This document shows, piece by piece, positions 23,548 to 32,360 of a DNA stretch of 64,000 bases. This stretch comes from Pseudobutyrivibrio sp. ACV-2 (GTDB lineage Bacteria; Bacillota; Clostridia; Lachnospirales; Lachnospiraceae): contig NZ_FNQZ01000013.1 in the NCBI RefSeq assembly GCF_900107545.1, positions 1-64,000 of the forward strand. The letters run 5' to 3'. Numbering within the stretch: position 1 is the first letter of the stretch; every line of letters begins with the position of its first letter. The notes under the pieces were generated by a model. That model worked only from the letters and a program-made list of their open reading frames with translations. It ran no database searches and was not told the DNA's origin. Made by a program: the position numbers and the translations under genes.

Positions 23548-23621
23548 TGTTCGAGATGGGATTCGAACCCACGACCTTCCGCTTAGGAGGCGGACGCTCT
23601 ATCCAGCTGAGCTACTCAAAC
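23548..23621 (-). tRNA. tRNA-Arg (anticodon CCT)
   Basis: A 74-nt cloverleaf: acceptor GTTTGAG/CTCGAAC with one G-U pair and discriminator A, D-arm AGCTCAGCTGGA, anticodon loop CTCCTAA in a TCCGC/GCGGA stem, T-arm GGGTTCGAATCCC. It reads AGG codons. CCA is not encoded. Confidence 0.96.
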
Positions 23622-23661
23622 ATGATACAATTTGTAACTATTAAATTCTAATCTAATGATT

Positions 23662-23711
23662 ACAAAAAATCAAGGTTTCAATGCATTAAATATGTAATGC
23701 ATTGAAACCTT
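23662..23711 (-). terminator. Terminator of the parAB-DUF4446-DUF3881 operon
   Basis: A 16-bp perfect stem, AAGGTTTCAATGCATT (23672-23687) and its complement (23696-23711), with an 8-nt loop. On the minus strand it is followed by GATTTTTTG. It lies 4 bp after the DUF3881 stop. Confidence 0.88.
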
Positions 23712-23714
23712 TTA

Positions 23715-24590
23715 TTACTCAAATGCTACTGTTCCCTGTAGCCAAATTATTCCTTTGAATCTTCTACCTATGGCTGGTTCTCCGTATAGATCATTTTTGT
23801 TAATGCATACTTCTAGTATAACATCATTACTATCTATGACCATAAGCACAAGCTCTTCCATTGTGATGTGATTTACAAGATATTTAACATCTAGTATGTT
23901 ACCTAAAATCTCGTATTTATCATTTTCTATTCCATAAGGCATGAAGAATGTGGTAACAACACTAAAGATATCTTCTCTAGCAACACGACGAGATATCTTT
24001 TGATATAAATCAATCTCATCTATTGTAAGATTTTCAAGTGCTTCTTCATTGCCCTCTCTTGCTTGCTCCACCAGATTAATTCTTTTTTCGTTATTCATCT
24101 TTTCCTTAATACGACTTTTTTCATTGTCATAAACAGGAAGAATTATCTTACCTTCTGTAGAAAGTGCAGCAAGTTTAATATCTCGTTTTGCTGTTTTTCC
24201 AGCTGTTAAATTTTTTCTGAGATATTCTCCCATATTTTGAAGCTGGAAAATGAGATTAACACCAAGTCTTATCTCATCACACATTGCATAATAATTTTCT
24301 TTATCTGTCTGCTTAATGACCTCAACATCATTATTGATAGAAACAGTATCACCTATATATGTAGGATAATAATAATCTAAGATAAATTCATCATTATCAT
24401 CATAGATGCCCCTGAGGACAAGGCCTATATTATCTGCAACCATATATCTGAGTTCTACAAACTGATTACCTTCGAAATCTATTGCTGACTCTTGATAATC
24501 TGGTCTCAATATTATTTCATTTATTAAATTCTCAAGCTCGGTTTTCGATATTTTACTGAAACCGATAGCTGGTAAATATTTATGCTTCAA
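23715..24590 (-). CDS. DUF3881 family protein
   Basis: 291 residues of unknown function, family recognised by HKYLPAIGFSKI at the start and by MCDEIRLGVNLIFQLQN and VVTTFFMPYGIENDKYEILG further on. The family appears confined to Lachnospiraceae and close relatives. No membrane segments or catalytic motifs are visible. TTG at 24588-24590 is the most likely start: it follows the DUF4446 stop by 1 nt, has AGGTGG 8 nt upstream, and gives the usual family N-terminus. A GTG at 24602 is the alternative. Confidence 0.8.
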   Translation of the reverse strand: MKHKYLPAIGFSKISKTELENLINEIILRPDYQESAIDFEGNQFVELRYMVADNIGLVLRGIYDDNDEFILDYYYPTYIGDTVSINNDVEVIKQTDKENYYAMCDEIRLGVNLIFQLQNMGEYLRKNLTAGKTAKRDIKLAALSTEGKIILPVYDNEKSRIKEKMNNEKRINLVEQAREGNEEALENLTIDEIDLYQKISRRVAREDIFSVVTTFFMPYGIENDKYEILGNILDVKYLVNHITMEELVLMVIDSNDVILEVCINKNDLYGEPAIGRRFKGIIWLQGTVAFE

Positions 24591-24591
24591 A

Positions 24592-25086
24592 TTACATTCC
24601 ACCTAAAGCTTGTTCTAAAGCTTGCTTTTCCTCTTCTGCTAACTGTATTATAGAATTTCCATCTATAATCTCCTTAACATAAGTATAACATCCTTCTCTA
24701 GAATGCATAGCATTAATTATATATCCTGAATTTTTTTCATTTAACATACAAAGAGAAAAGCTGAGCTTTCCGCCCATTTCATTAAAAGCATCATACTTAA
24801 CTAGGCCTAATTTTTGGAAACATCCTTGCATATTTTTGAAAATAGCGTCGATGTTTCTCTCATTGCTGGCGTTTGCTTCAATAAGTTCATCAACCTGCTC
24901 TAGTCTATATATCAATGTATCCTCTAATGATCTGGCATTGCTTCCTTCCATAAAAATCTTATATCTCTTTTTTAACTGAGACATCTGAGAAATAAATACT
25001 ATTAAAAGTATTATCATTATCAGCACTAAAGCTGAGAGTCCTATAATAATATAATCTGAACTAAAACCTAAATATTGCTCTATCAT
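24592..25086 (-). CDS. DUF4446 family membrane-anchored protein
   Basis: 164 residues: one N-terminal membrane helix (YIIIGLSALVLIMIILLIVFI), a charged helix (KKRYKIFMEGSNARSLEDTL), and a C-terminal domain with LVKYDAFNEMGGKLSFSLCMLNE, the DUF4446 signature. The gene is often found next to parB in Clostridia, as here. Its function is unknown. Confidence 0.88.
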   Translation of the reverse strand: MIEQYLGFSSDYIIIGLSALVLIMIILLIVFISQMSQLKKRYKIFMEGSNARSLEDTLIYRLEQVDELIEANASNERNIDAIFKNMQGCFQKLGLVKYDAFNEMGGKLSFSLCMLNEKNSGYIINAMHSREGCYTYVKEIIDGNSIIQLAEEEKQALEQALGGM

Positions 25087-25121
25087 TTTTGCTCCTATAA
25101 CCAGTTTTATAAACGTACGTT

Positions 25122-26015
25122 TTATCGTATACTTTCAAGTAATTCTACTATTCTATTTAATTCATCCTGTGAATAGTATTCAATCTCAAGTCTACCTGAC
25201 TTATTATCCTTGGCATTGATGACGACCTTTGTACCAAGCACACCCTTAAGTTTTTCCTGAGTATCCTGATAAATAATAGCAAGCTGAGGATCTAATCCAT
25301 TACTCTTAGATTTCTTATCAGACTGATTGTCATTTAAAAGTTTTTTAACTTCACGTTCAACATCACGAACTGACATTTTTTCATCGAAAGCTCTTTCAGC
25401 AAACTCATACTGCTTATCTGGATCAGTGATTGAAAGCATAGCTCTGGCATGTCCAGTTGTAAGCTTATCATCGATAATCATTTCCTGAACGCGCTTATCT
25501 AACTTTAATAATCTAAGTGCATTTGTGATAGTAGTTCTGCTCTTAGATACTCTTTCAGCCACTTCATCCTGCTTAAGATCAAATTCGTCTATAAGTCTGG
25601 CAAAAGCCATAGCTTCTTCAATAGGATTAAGCTGCTCACGCTGAATATTATCAATAAGAGAAATCTCTACAAATTCCTGCTCGCTGAGCTTTTTAATTAT
25701 TACTGGAACTTTCTTATAACCAGCTAATCTTGCTGCTCTCCATCTACGCTCACCACCAATTATTTCATAATATGAACCTCTATCCTGAACAATAAGTGGA
25801 TTGACTATTCCATGAAGTTTTATATTTTCAGTAAGTTCCTGTAGCTTATCCTCATCAAAGTTTTTTCTTGGCTGTAATTTATTTGGCTCAATTTTATTAA
25901 TATCTACTTCTACTGGTGAACCATGTTCCTCAGGATTAGCAAGAACTACACCCTCATTTTTATTTACAATAAGAGAATCTAATCCCTTGCCAAGTCCTCC
26001 TTTTTTTGCTGCCAT
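25122..26015 (-). CDS. parB: Chromosome partitioning protein ParB (Spo0J)
   Basis: 297 residues. GLGKGLDSLI at the N-terminus, the CTP-binding/hydrolysing ParB-N domain with GERRWRAARLAGYKKVPVI, an HTH region (LKQDEVAERVSKSRTTITNAL) and a C-terminal dimerisation domain. It loads at parS and spreads as a clamp to organise the origin. It starts 2 bp after parA ends. Two perfect parS sites lie just upstream of the operon. Confidence 0.97.
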   Translation of the reverse strand: MAAKKGGLGKGLDSLIVNKNEGVVLANPEEHGSPVEVDINKIEPNKLQPRKNFDEDKLQELTENIKLHGIVNPLIVQDRGSYYEIIGGERRWRAARLAGYKKVPVIIKKLSEQEFVEISLIDNIQREQLNPIEEAMAFARLIDEFDLKQDEVAERVSKSRTTITNALRLLKLDKRVQEMIIDDKLTTGHARAMLSITDPDKQYEFAERAFDEKMSVRDVEREVKKLLNDNQSDKKSKSNGLDPQLAIIYQDTQEKLKGVLGTKVVINAKDNKSGRLEIEYYSQDELNRIVELLESIR

Positions 26016-26017
26016 TA

Positions 26018-26788
26018 TTAAATATCCTTTCTACCGATAATTTCTTTTGCAAGATTACGATAACTCTCTGCACCTGTAGACTTGCTATCATATAAATTAA
26101 TAGGAAGTCCATGTGAAGGAGCTTCTGCAAGACGTACATTTCTAGGAATGATTGTCTGATAAACTGTTGCATTAAGATTGTTCTTTACAGTATCAACCAC
26201 ATCAGAAGAAAGATTTGTTCTAGCATCATACATTGTAAATACTACGCCATCTATCTTAAGCTTTGGATTCAGTCTCTGTTGAACAAGGTCTATTGTATGT
26301 ATTAACTGGCTGATACCTTCGAGTGCGTAGTACTCACACTGAATAGGAACCAACACCGAATCTGCAGTAGTCATAGCATTGATAGTAAGCATATTTAATG
26401 AAGGAGGACAATCAATGATTACATAATCAAAATCATCCTTAACATAATCAACTGCATTACGAAGAATATATTCTTTTTCATTTATACCAAGAAGTTCGAT
26501 TTCTGCACCAGCTAAATCTACATTAGAAGGAATAACTGTAAGATTAGGAATATTCTCAATCTTATACATACACTCCTTGATACTGCACTGGTCTAAAACT
26601 AAATCATAAACTGTATTTTCACATTCATCCTTATCAAGTCCTAATCCGCTTGTTGCATTTCCCTGAGGATCAGTATCAATAACAAGAACTTTCTTTCCAG
26701 CTTCTGCTAAGCATGCTGAAAGGTTAATACTAGTCGTAGTTTTACCAACACCGCCTTTTTGATTAGCAATAGCAATTACTCTTTTCAT
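26018..26788 (-). CDS. parA: Chromosome partitioning ATPase ParA (Soj)
   Basis: 256 residues with the deviant Walker A motif KGGVGKTTTSINL (KGGxGKTT) at the N-terminus, DTDPQGNATSGLG as A', and VIIDCPPSLNMLTINAM as Walker B. A dimerising ATPase that acts with ParB-parS and, in Bacillus, also modulates DnaA. First gene of the operon, with 314 bp of non-coding DNA upstream. Confidence 0.97.
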   Translation of the reverse strand: MKRVIAIANQKGGVGKTTTSINLSACLAEAGKKVLVIDTDPQGNATSGLGLDKDECENTVYDLVLDQCSIKECMYKIENIPNLTVIPSNVDLAGAEIELLGINEKEYILRNAVDYVKDDFDYVIIDCPPSLNMLTINAMTTADSVLVPIQCEYYALEGISQLIHTIDLVQQRLNPKLKIDGVVFTMYDARTNLSSDVVDTVKNNLNATVYQTIIPRNVRLAEAPSHGLPINLYDSKSTGAESYRNLAKEIIGRKDI

Positions 26789-26959
26789 TTATTATCTCCC
26801 TCTTTTATTATAGTCTTCTCTTCTGTTTACTATTTTACTTTAGCAACTTATTAGAGTATATCATTCTGAAGATTTCAATTCTACCAATAAATCTATAGGT
26901 TTATGCCATATTTGATAGTCTATATCACAATATCTAGTACTAGATTTTGCGTTTAACAG

Positions 26960-26975
26960 TGTTTCACGTGAAACA
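26960..26975. promoter_or_regulatory. parS site 1
   Basis: TGTTTCACGTGAAACA, an exact match to the bacterial parS consensus, in the parA upstream region. The rest of the 314-bp gap (26789-27102) is AT-rich and shows no gene; I could not assign a clear parA promoter. Confidence 0.95.
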
Positions 26976-27061
26976 TTTTAATATATTAATAGCAATATAT
27001 AGGAGTTGAATCAAAAATCATACTACTATATTTTGTATTAAATTTGATAATATATAAAGAA

Positions 27062-27077
27062 TGTTTCACGTGAAACA
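27062..27077. promoter_or_regulatory. parS site 2
   Basis: A second exact TGTTTCACGTGAAACA, 102 bp from the first (start to start) and 26 bp from the end of the coiled-coil gene. Two sites so close together about 8 kb from dnaA make a strong ParB loading centre. Confidence 0.95.
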
Positions 27078-27102
27078 TTCCTATATTTAGATTATGCAAT
27101 TT

Positions 27103-27567
27103 TTATATAGTAGAAATTATTTTTTCTAGTTCAATTTGAGCTCTTTGTGGATCTAATAAAACTATATTTTTAACTTCAGTTAATGCTGAAATAATAGATT
27201 CCTTATCTATATTATTATTTTCTTTATTAGAGTTTTCGGATACAGTTTCTACTTTTATCGAAGAATTTAGAAGGTTATCAATTTCAGATATTCTTCCATC
27301 ATAGAATTGCATTTGTTGATTTTTATATTCTATTTGAGATTCTAATTGAGCAATATACTCTTTTGTCTCTTCTGCTTTTTTCGTATTTTTAGCATTAATA
27401 TCTCTAGGTGTAAATTCTTTAAAATATGTTTCATTAGATTCTAACAATAAAGCTAAAAATTTATTTTCTTCTTTTATTTTAGACTCTAATAAATCTATAT
27501 CTTCTTTTATTTGTATTCTTTCAGAAAAAAGTTCTTCCTGATATTTTTTTAGGAAGTCATTTATCAT
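27103..27567 (-). CDS. Coiled-coil protein of unknown function between rsmG and parS
   Basis: 154 residues, nearly all charged helix: MINDFLKKYQEELFSERIQI, IDLLESKIKEENKFLALLLE and EYIAQLESQIEYKNQQM have heptad character. A low-complexity spacer (NSNKENNNIDKE) and a last helix (DPQRAQIELEKIISTI) follow. No membrane segment or enzyme motif. It is 32 bp after rsmG, so likely the end of that operon, and its stop is 26 bp from parS. Its role is unknown. Confidence 0.7.
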   Translation of the reverse strand: MINDFLKKYQEELFSERIQIKEDIDLLESKIKEENKFLALLLESNETYFKEFTPRDINAKNTKKAEETKEYIAQLESQIEYKNQQMQFYDGRISEIDNLLNSSIKVETVSENSNKENNNIDKESIISALTEVKNIVLLDPQRAQIELEKIISTI

Positions 27568-27599
27568 TTAACCTTATCCCCCATGATAATTTACTTTAA

Positions 27600-28316
27600 T
27601 TAGGTAAGAGGTTCTTTACTTGGAGTACCTGCTTTTCTAGGATAGCTCTTTGGAGTTTTCTTTTCTTTTTTTATAATTAAAAAAGATCTGGCTATATCTG
27701 TCTCAGGTAATTCAAAATAAACAGGTTCATCCATACTTCCACCTAATTTATTAATTGCAGAACCAGATGCAATAATCTCCTCTGAAATATTTCCAGATTT
27801 AAAACTAATAAAATAACCACCTAAATTTACCAAAGGCAAGCAATACTCAGATAATGTAGAAATATTAGCAACTGCACGTGAAACAACTAAATCAAATTGT
27901 TCTCTGTAAAGTTTATTCCTACCTGCCTCTTCTGCCCTTGCATGAATAAGTGTAACATTAGTAAGTCCTAACGCATCAACAACTTCTTGTAGAAATTTAA
28001 TTCTTTTATTCAAAGAATCTATTAATGTAAATTGAAGGTTAGGATATGCGATAGCCATAGGTATACCAGGAAAACCTGCCCCGGTACCTAAATCACAAAC
28101 AGTATTAATATTTTCAGGTAATACTTTACATATAGAAAGACTATCTGCAAAATGCTTTACAACTACTTCATCAAATTCAGTTATGGCAGTTAAATTCATT
28201 ACCTTATTTTTTTCGATAAGAAGATTGTAAAATAAATCCAACTGCTCGTACTGCGAATCTGTAAGAGTAAAGTTCCAACTATTTAAAACATTTTTTAGGT
28301 ATGTATAATCATTCAC
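27600..28316 (-). CDS. rsmG: 16S rRNA (guanine(527)-N7)-methyltransferase
   Basis: 238 residues. VCDLGTGAGFPGIPMAIAYP is the SAM motif of RsmG/GidB, with LIDSLNKRIKFLQEV and VVSRAVANISTLSEYCLPL following. It methylates G527 of 16S rRNA. The start is the GTG at 28314-28316; an out-of-frame ATG lies 4 nt away. The C-terminus ends in a basic extension (KKEKKTPKSYPRKAGTPSK). It follows mnmG in the classic order. Confidence 0.96.
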   Translation of the reverse strand: MNDYTYLKNVLNSWNFTLTDSQYEQLDLFYNLLIEKNKVMNLTAITEFDEVVVKHFADSLSICKVLPENINTVCDLGTGAGFPGIPMAIAYPNLQFTLIDSLNKRIKFLQEVVDALGLTNVTLIHARAEEAGRNKLYREQFDLVVSRAVANISTLSEYCLPLVNLGGYFISFKSGNISEEIIASGSAINKLGGSMDEPVYFELPETDIARSFLIIKKEKKTPKSYPRKAGTPSKEPLT

Positions 28317-28377
28317 TCAACAACACCTCATTAACTCACGTAAAGTGATAAATAAAATATAAAATAAATTATGAATA

Positions 28378-30258
28378 CTAATCATATTTATAAGTTTCAA
28401 GATAAACTAATAAAACAGAAATATCTGCAGGACTTACTCCAGAAATTCGTGACGCCTGTCCAATATTCGCTGGACGTAATTTTGTAAGCTTTTGTCTCGC
28501 TTCAACACGTAAACTAGAAACATCATCATAATTGATATTTTGTGGTATCACTTTAGACTCTAATTTTTTAAATTGTTTTACCTGCTTTTCCTGACGTGTA
28601 AGATAGCCTTCGTATTTAATATAGATATTAACCTCTTCTCTCACCTCATCAGAAAGCTCTGGCCTATCTGGATCGATAGGAGCCAACTTATCGTAATCTA
28701 ATTCTGGTCGTCTAATTAAATCTACAAGTTTAATACCATTTGAAAGAGGAATACTTCCATAAGATTCTAGCAATTCCTGAACTTCTTTTCTGGCACCAAT
28801 ATTTATCTCTTTTAATCTAGCTACTTCATCATTAATTAAACGTTCTTTTTCAACAACATGATCATAACGTTCTTTTGATAAAAGTCCTACCTCGTATCCA
28901 ATTTTAGAGAGGCGTAAATCTGCATTATCTTGCCTTAATAAAAGTCTATACTCTGCTCTTGATGTCATCATACGATATGGTTCTTTTGTTTCTTTAGTAA
29001 CCAAATCATCAATTAGTACACCTATATATGAATTAGAACGATCTAAAATCATAGGTTCTTTATCAAGTAGTTTTAAAGCTGCATTTATACCTGCAACAAT
29101 ACCTTGTGCAGCTGCTTCTTCATAACCACTACTTCCATTAAACTGACCAGCTGCAAAAAGACCATCGATATCTTTAAACTCAAGAGACGCTTTTAACTGA
29201 GTCGCATTAATACAATCATATTCTATAGCATATGCATTACGAACTATCTTTGCATTTTCCAATCCAGGAACTGTATGGTACATTGCATATTGTACATCTT
29301 CTGGCATAGAAGAACTCATACCACCAATATACATTTCATGTGTATTTAAACCTTCTGGCTCAACAAACAATTGATGTCTGCTTTTATCTGCAAATCGTAC
29401 TACCTTATCTTCAATACTTGGACAGTATCTTGGACCAACTCCCTCGATTACTCCTGAATACATAGGCGATCTGTCAAGGTTGGCTCTTATAATCTCATGA
29501 GTCTTTTCATTAGTGTAAGTTAAATAACAAGGTACCTGTTCTATCTGAACATCCTCTCTTTTTGTACTAAATGAAAAAGGGATTACAGGAGTATCGCCAA
29601 GCTGCACTTCCATCTTTGAATAATCGATAGTTCTTCCATCAATTCTCGCAGGAGTACCTGTTTTAAAACGATTCATTTCGACATCATTTGCAAGTAAAGA
29701 ATTAGTTAAAAAATTTGCAGCCTTTAAACCATTTGGACCGCAATGTTCAATTACATCACCATAAAGACATCTGGCCTTCAGATAAGTACCTGTACAAATA
29801 ACTACGGCTCTACAATGATATGTAGCACCTGATAAAGTCTTTACACCTTTAATTTTCTTATCTTCAATGATTAATTCAGTAACCTCTGCCTGTCGAAGAG
29901 TAAGATTGTCAGTCTCTTGCATAGTCTTTCTCATTGATAAAGAATATGCTGCTTTATCAGCCTGAGCTCTAAGAGAATGAACAGCAGGGCCTTTAGAAGC
30001 ATTAAGCATTTTAGACTGAATAAAAGTATGATCTATATTAATACCCATTTGTCCACCAAGAGCATCTAACTCACGAACAAGATGCCCCTTTGAACTTCCA
30101 CCAATATTTGGATTGCAAGGCATTAAAGCAACAGAATCCATACTTACTGTAAAACAAATTGTATTAAGACCCATTCTTGCTGAAGCAAGTGCAGCCTCAC
30201 ATCCAGCGTGACCTGCTCCAATAACAACAACATCATAGGACTCTTCAACGTATGACAT
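28378..30258 (-). CDS. mnmG: tRNA uridine-5-carboxymethylaminomethyl modification enzyme MnmG
   Basis: 626 residues. The N-terminal FAD site is [21 protein letters not shown], followed by [17 protein letters not shown] and the family motif [16 protein letters not shown]. The C-terminal helical domain has [20 protein letters not shown]. With MnmE it modifies wobble uridine 34 of tRNAs. It lies 24 bp after mnmE, starts at ATG and has a strong ribosome-binding site. Confidence 0.98.
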   Translation of the reverse strand: MSYVEESYDVVVIGAGHAGCEAALASARMGLNTICFTVSMDSVALMPCNPNIGGSSKGHLVRELDALGGQMGINIDHTFIQSKMLNASKGPAVHSLRAQADKAAYSLSMRKTMQETDNLTLRQAEVTELIIEDKKIKGVKTLSGATYHCRAVVICTGTYLKARCLYGDVIEHCGPNGLKAANFLTNSLLANDVEMNRFKTGTPARIDGRTIDYSKMEVQLGDTPVIPFSFSTKREDVQIEQVPCYLTYTNEKTHEIIRANLDRSPMYSGVIEGVGPRYCPSIEDKVVRFADKSRHQLFVEPEGLNTHEMYIGGMSSSMPEDVQYAMYHTVPGLENAKIVRNAYAIEYDCINATQLKASLEFKDIDGLFAAGQFNGSSGYEEAAAQGIVAGINAALKLLDKEPMILDRSNSYIGVLIDDLVTKETKEPYRMMTSRAEYRLLLRQDNADLRLSKIGYEVGLLSKERYDHVVEKERLINDEVARLKEINIGARKEVQELLESYGSIPLSNGIKLVDLIRRPELDYDKLAPIDPDRPELSDEVREEVNIYIKYEGYLTRQEKQVKQFKKLESKVIPQNINYDDVSSLRVEARQKLTKLRPANIGQASRISGVSPADISVLLVYLETYKYD

Positions 30259-30282
30259 AATTACTCCTTTTATATAACAAAA

Positions 30283-31653
30283 TTATTTTCCCATACAAAA
30301 CTCTGAAAAGATTTTATTAGCCAAATCATCATCAATAGTTTCACCGGTGATTTCACCTAAATGATTGTAGGCATCCATTAAATCAATCGAAAAGAAATCT
30401 TCTGGCATCATATTATCAATGGATGAAAGCACATTAGTTAAACTTATTTTTGCATTTAATAAACAAGATGCTTGTCTAGAGTTTGTAATATATAAAGTGC
30501 TATCTGATTTAACATATCCTGAAAAGAACATATCAGTGATTTTATCTTCTAAAGTTTTTAATCCATCTAAATTAACAGAAGAAAAAGAAACTACAGGTTT
30601 ATTATATTTTTTACATATATCTTCCTCGTTAATCTGCGATACGAGGTCAGATTTATTAAGTAATATAATTACTTTTTTATCCATAATCTTGTTAATAATA
30701 AATTCATCATTCTCATCAAGTGGTCTTGATGAATCAACTACAAACAAAATTAAATCAGCATCGTTAATAGAATCGATAGCTTTATCTACTCCAATTTTTT
30801 CAACTATATCATCTGTTTCTCGAATACCTGCAGTATCAATAATATTTAAAGCAACACCATTTATAGTAATCTGCTCTTCCAAAGTATCACGAGTGGTTCC
30901 TGGAATATCTGTGACTATCGCTCTCTCTCTTCTAGAAAGAGTATTCAACAAAGATGACTTTCCTGCATTTGGCTTACCTAAAATAAGAGTATTTATTCCC
31001 TCTTTTAAAATGTGACCAGAATTAAATGAATCAATTAAATCATCAATAGACTCTATCATTGAATTAACTTTATTAGAAAGTTCATCAGGATATCCTGTTA
31101 AATCATAATGTTCCGGATCATCCAAAGCTGACTCTATGTAAGCAGTCTCATATAAAATCTTATCCCTTAAATCTACAATGATTTTATTTAAGGATCCTGA
31201 AAGCTGCTTTATAGAATTTTTCATGGCAAGCTCTGAATTTGATGAAATCAAATCCATGATTGATTCTGCTTCGGATAAATCTATACGTCCATTTAAAAAT
31301 GCTCTTTTTGTAAACTCACCAGGCTCTGCTATTCTTGCTCCAGCTTTAACAAGTAAAGATAAAACTTTTTTGAGAATTAAAATACCACCATGACAATCTA
31401 TTTCAATAGTATCTTCTGTAGTATATGAACGAGGTGCTTTCATAATCATAATAAGTACCTCATCAATTAACTCATCTCCATCATAAATATGACCGTATTG
31501 GATAGTATGACTATCACAATCAGCGATTTTATTTTTTCCACGAAAAATAGAATCCACGATTTTAATGGATTCTTCACCGCTAACTCTGATAATCCCAATA
31601 CCAGCACTATTCATTGAAGTGGCTATAGCACAAATAGTATCAGTTTGATACAT
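30283..31653 (-). CDS. mnmE: tRNA modification GTPase MnmE
   Basis: 456 residues. The N-terminal formyl-THF-binding domain begins TDTICAIATSMNSAGIGIIR. The embedded G domain has GKPNAGKSSLLN (G1), DIPGTTRDT (G2), DTAGIRET (G3) and NKSD (G4), and the C-terminal end is FCMGK, the conserved CxGK. The start was placed at the ATG at 31651-31653 behind GGAGGAT. It is the partner of MnmG, immediately downstream. Confidence 0.97.
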   Translation of the reverse strand: MYQTDTICAIATSMNSAGIGIIRVSGEESIKIVDSIFRGKNKIADCDSHTIQYGHIYDGDELIDEVLIMIMKAPRSYTTEDTIEIDCHGGILILKKVLSLLVKAGARIAEPGEFTKRAFLNGRIDLSEAESIMDLISSNSELAMKNSIKQLSGSLNKIIVDLRDKILYETAYIESALDDPEHYDLTGYPDELSNKVNSMIESIDDLIDSFNSGHILKEGINTLILGKPNAGKSSLLNTLSRRERAIVTDIPGTTRDTLEEQITINGVALNIIDTAGIRETDDIVEKIGVDKAIDSINDADLILFVVDSSRPLDENDEFIINKIMDKKVIILLNKSDLVSQINEEDICKKYNKPVVSFSSVNLDGLKTLEDKITDMFFSGYVKSDSTLYITNSRQASCLLNAKISLTNVLSSIDNMMPEDFFSIDLMDAYNHLGEITGETIDDDLANKIFSEFCMGK

Positions 31654-31674
31654 AATATCCTCCAACATAAACAA

Positions 31675-31703
31675 AGGGCTAGTCTATATTATAAGACTAA
31701 CCC
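31675..31703 (-). terminator. Hairpin between jag and mnmE (weak terminator or attenuator)
   Basis: AGGGCTAGTCT (31675-31685) pairs with AGACTAaCCCT (31693-31703). On the minus strand it is followed by TTTGTTTATG, an imperfect U-tract, and then at once by the mnmE ribosome-binding site. It may partly separate ribosome/insertase genes from tRNA-modification genes. Confidence 0.55.
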
Positions 31704-31718
31704 TAAAAAATCTAAAGA

Positions 31719-32348
31719 TTATTTCTTAAGAGTAATTACAACGTAACGATATGGCTCTTCACCCTCTGAATGAGTAGCAACATGATTATCATTCTGAAGT
31801 GCAGAATGAATAATACGTCTCTCATAAGGATTCATAGCTTCAAGAGTAACAGCCTTCTTTGTTCTCTTAACCTTGTTCGCCATATTCTTTGCAAGATTTT
31901 CTAATGTCTCTTTTCTACGACGTCTGTAATCTTCAGTATCAATCTTAACTCTTGTATAATTTTCAGATGAACGATTAACTGCTAAATTAGTAAGATACTG
32001 TAATGAGTCAAGTGTCTGACCACGCTTACCAATTAAAACTCCCATCTCTGGGCCAGCTAAATCAATTGAAAGTGTATTATCACTTTCATCAAGTGACATA
32101 GTAAGATTTACTTCAAGCTGCATTGCTTCAAAAACACCATCAAGGAATTCTTTAGCAACCTGTTTTGGATCTTCAGCGACAGAAATAGCTACTCTGATGA
32201 TAGCATCCTTTGAACCAATTCCAAGGAAACCAGAGCTTCCTTCTGCAACTACTTCATACTTAATCTCACTAGATGTAACACCTAAAGCTACTGTAGCATT
32301 TGTAATAGCATCATCTACAGATTTTCCAGTAAACTCTCTGTATTCCAT
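31719..32348 (-). CDS. khpB: RNA-binding protein Jag/KhpB
   Basis: 209 residues: an N-terminal Jag-N domain (MEYREFTGKSVDDAITNATVALG), a KH domain with VLIGKRGQTLDSLQYLTNLAVNR, and an R3H domain with ANKVKRTKKAVTLEAMNPYERRIIHSAL split over its two helices. It binds RNA with KhpA and influences cell division and elongation in Gram-positives. 12 bp after yidC. Confidence 0.95.
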   Translation of the reverse strand: MEYREFTGKSVDDAITNATVALGVTSSEIKYEVVAEGSSGFLGIGSKDAIIRVAISVAEDPKQVAKEFLDGVFEAMQLEVNLTMSLDESDNTLSIDLAGPEMGVLIGKRGQTLDSLQYLTNLAVNRSSENYTRVKIDTEDYRRRRKETLENLAKNMANKVKRTKKAVTLEAMNPYERRIIHSALQNDNHVATHSEGEEPYRYVVITLKK

Positions 32349-32360
32349 TATTATTCCCCC

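Noticed and set aside
27870-27885. Third parS-like sequence (CACGTGAAACA) inside rsmG
   Set aside because: Only 12 of 16 positions match and one half-site is lost; it lies in codons for the conserved RAVANIS segment of RsmG, so chance is more likely.
30419-31015. Plus-strand frame of 198 residues
   Set aside because: Antisense to mnmE, whose G motifs are complete; no independent evidence of coding.
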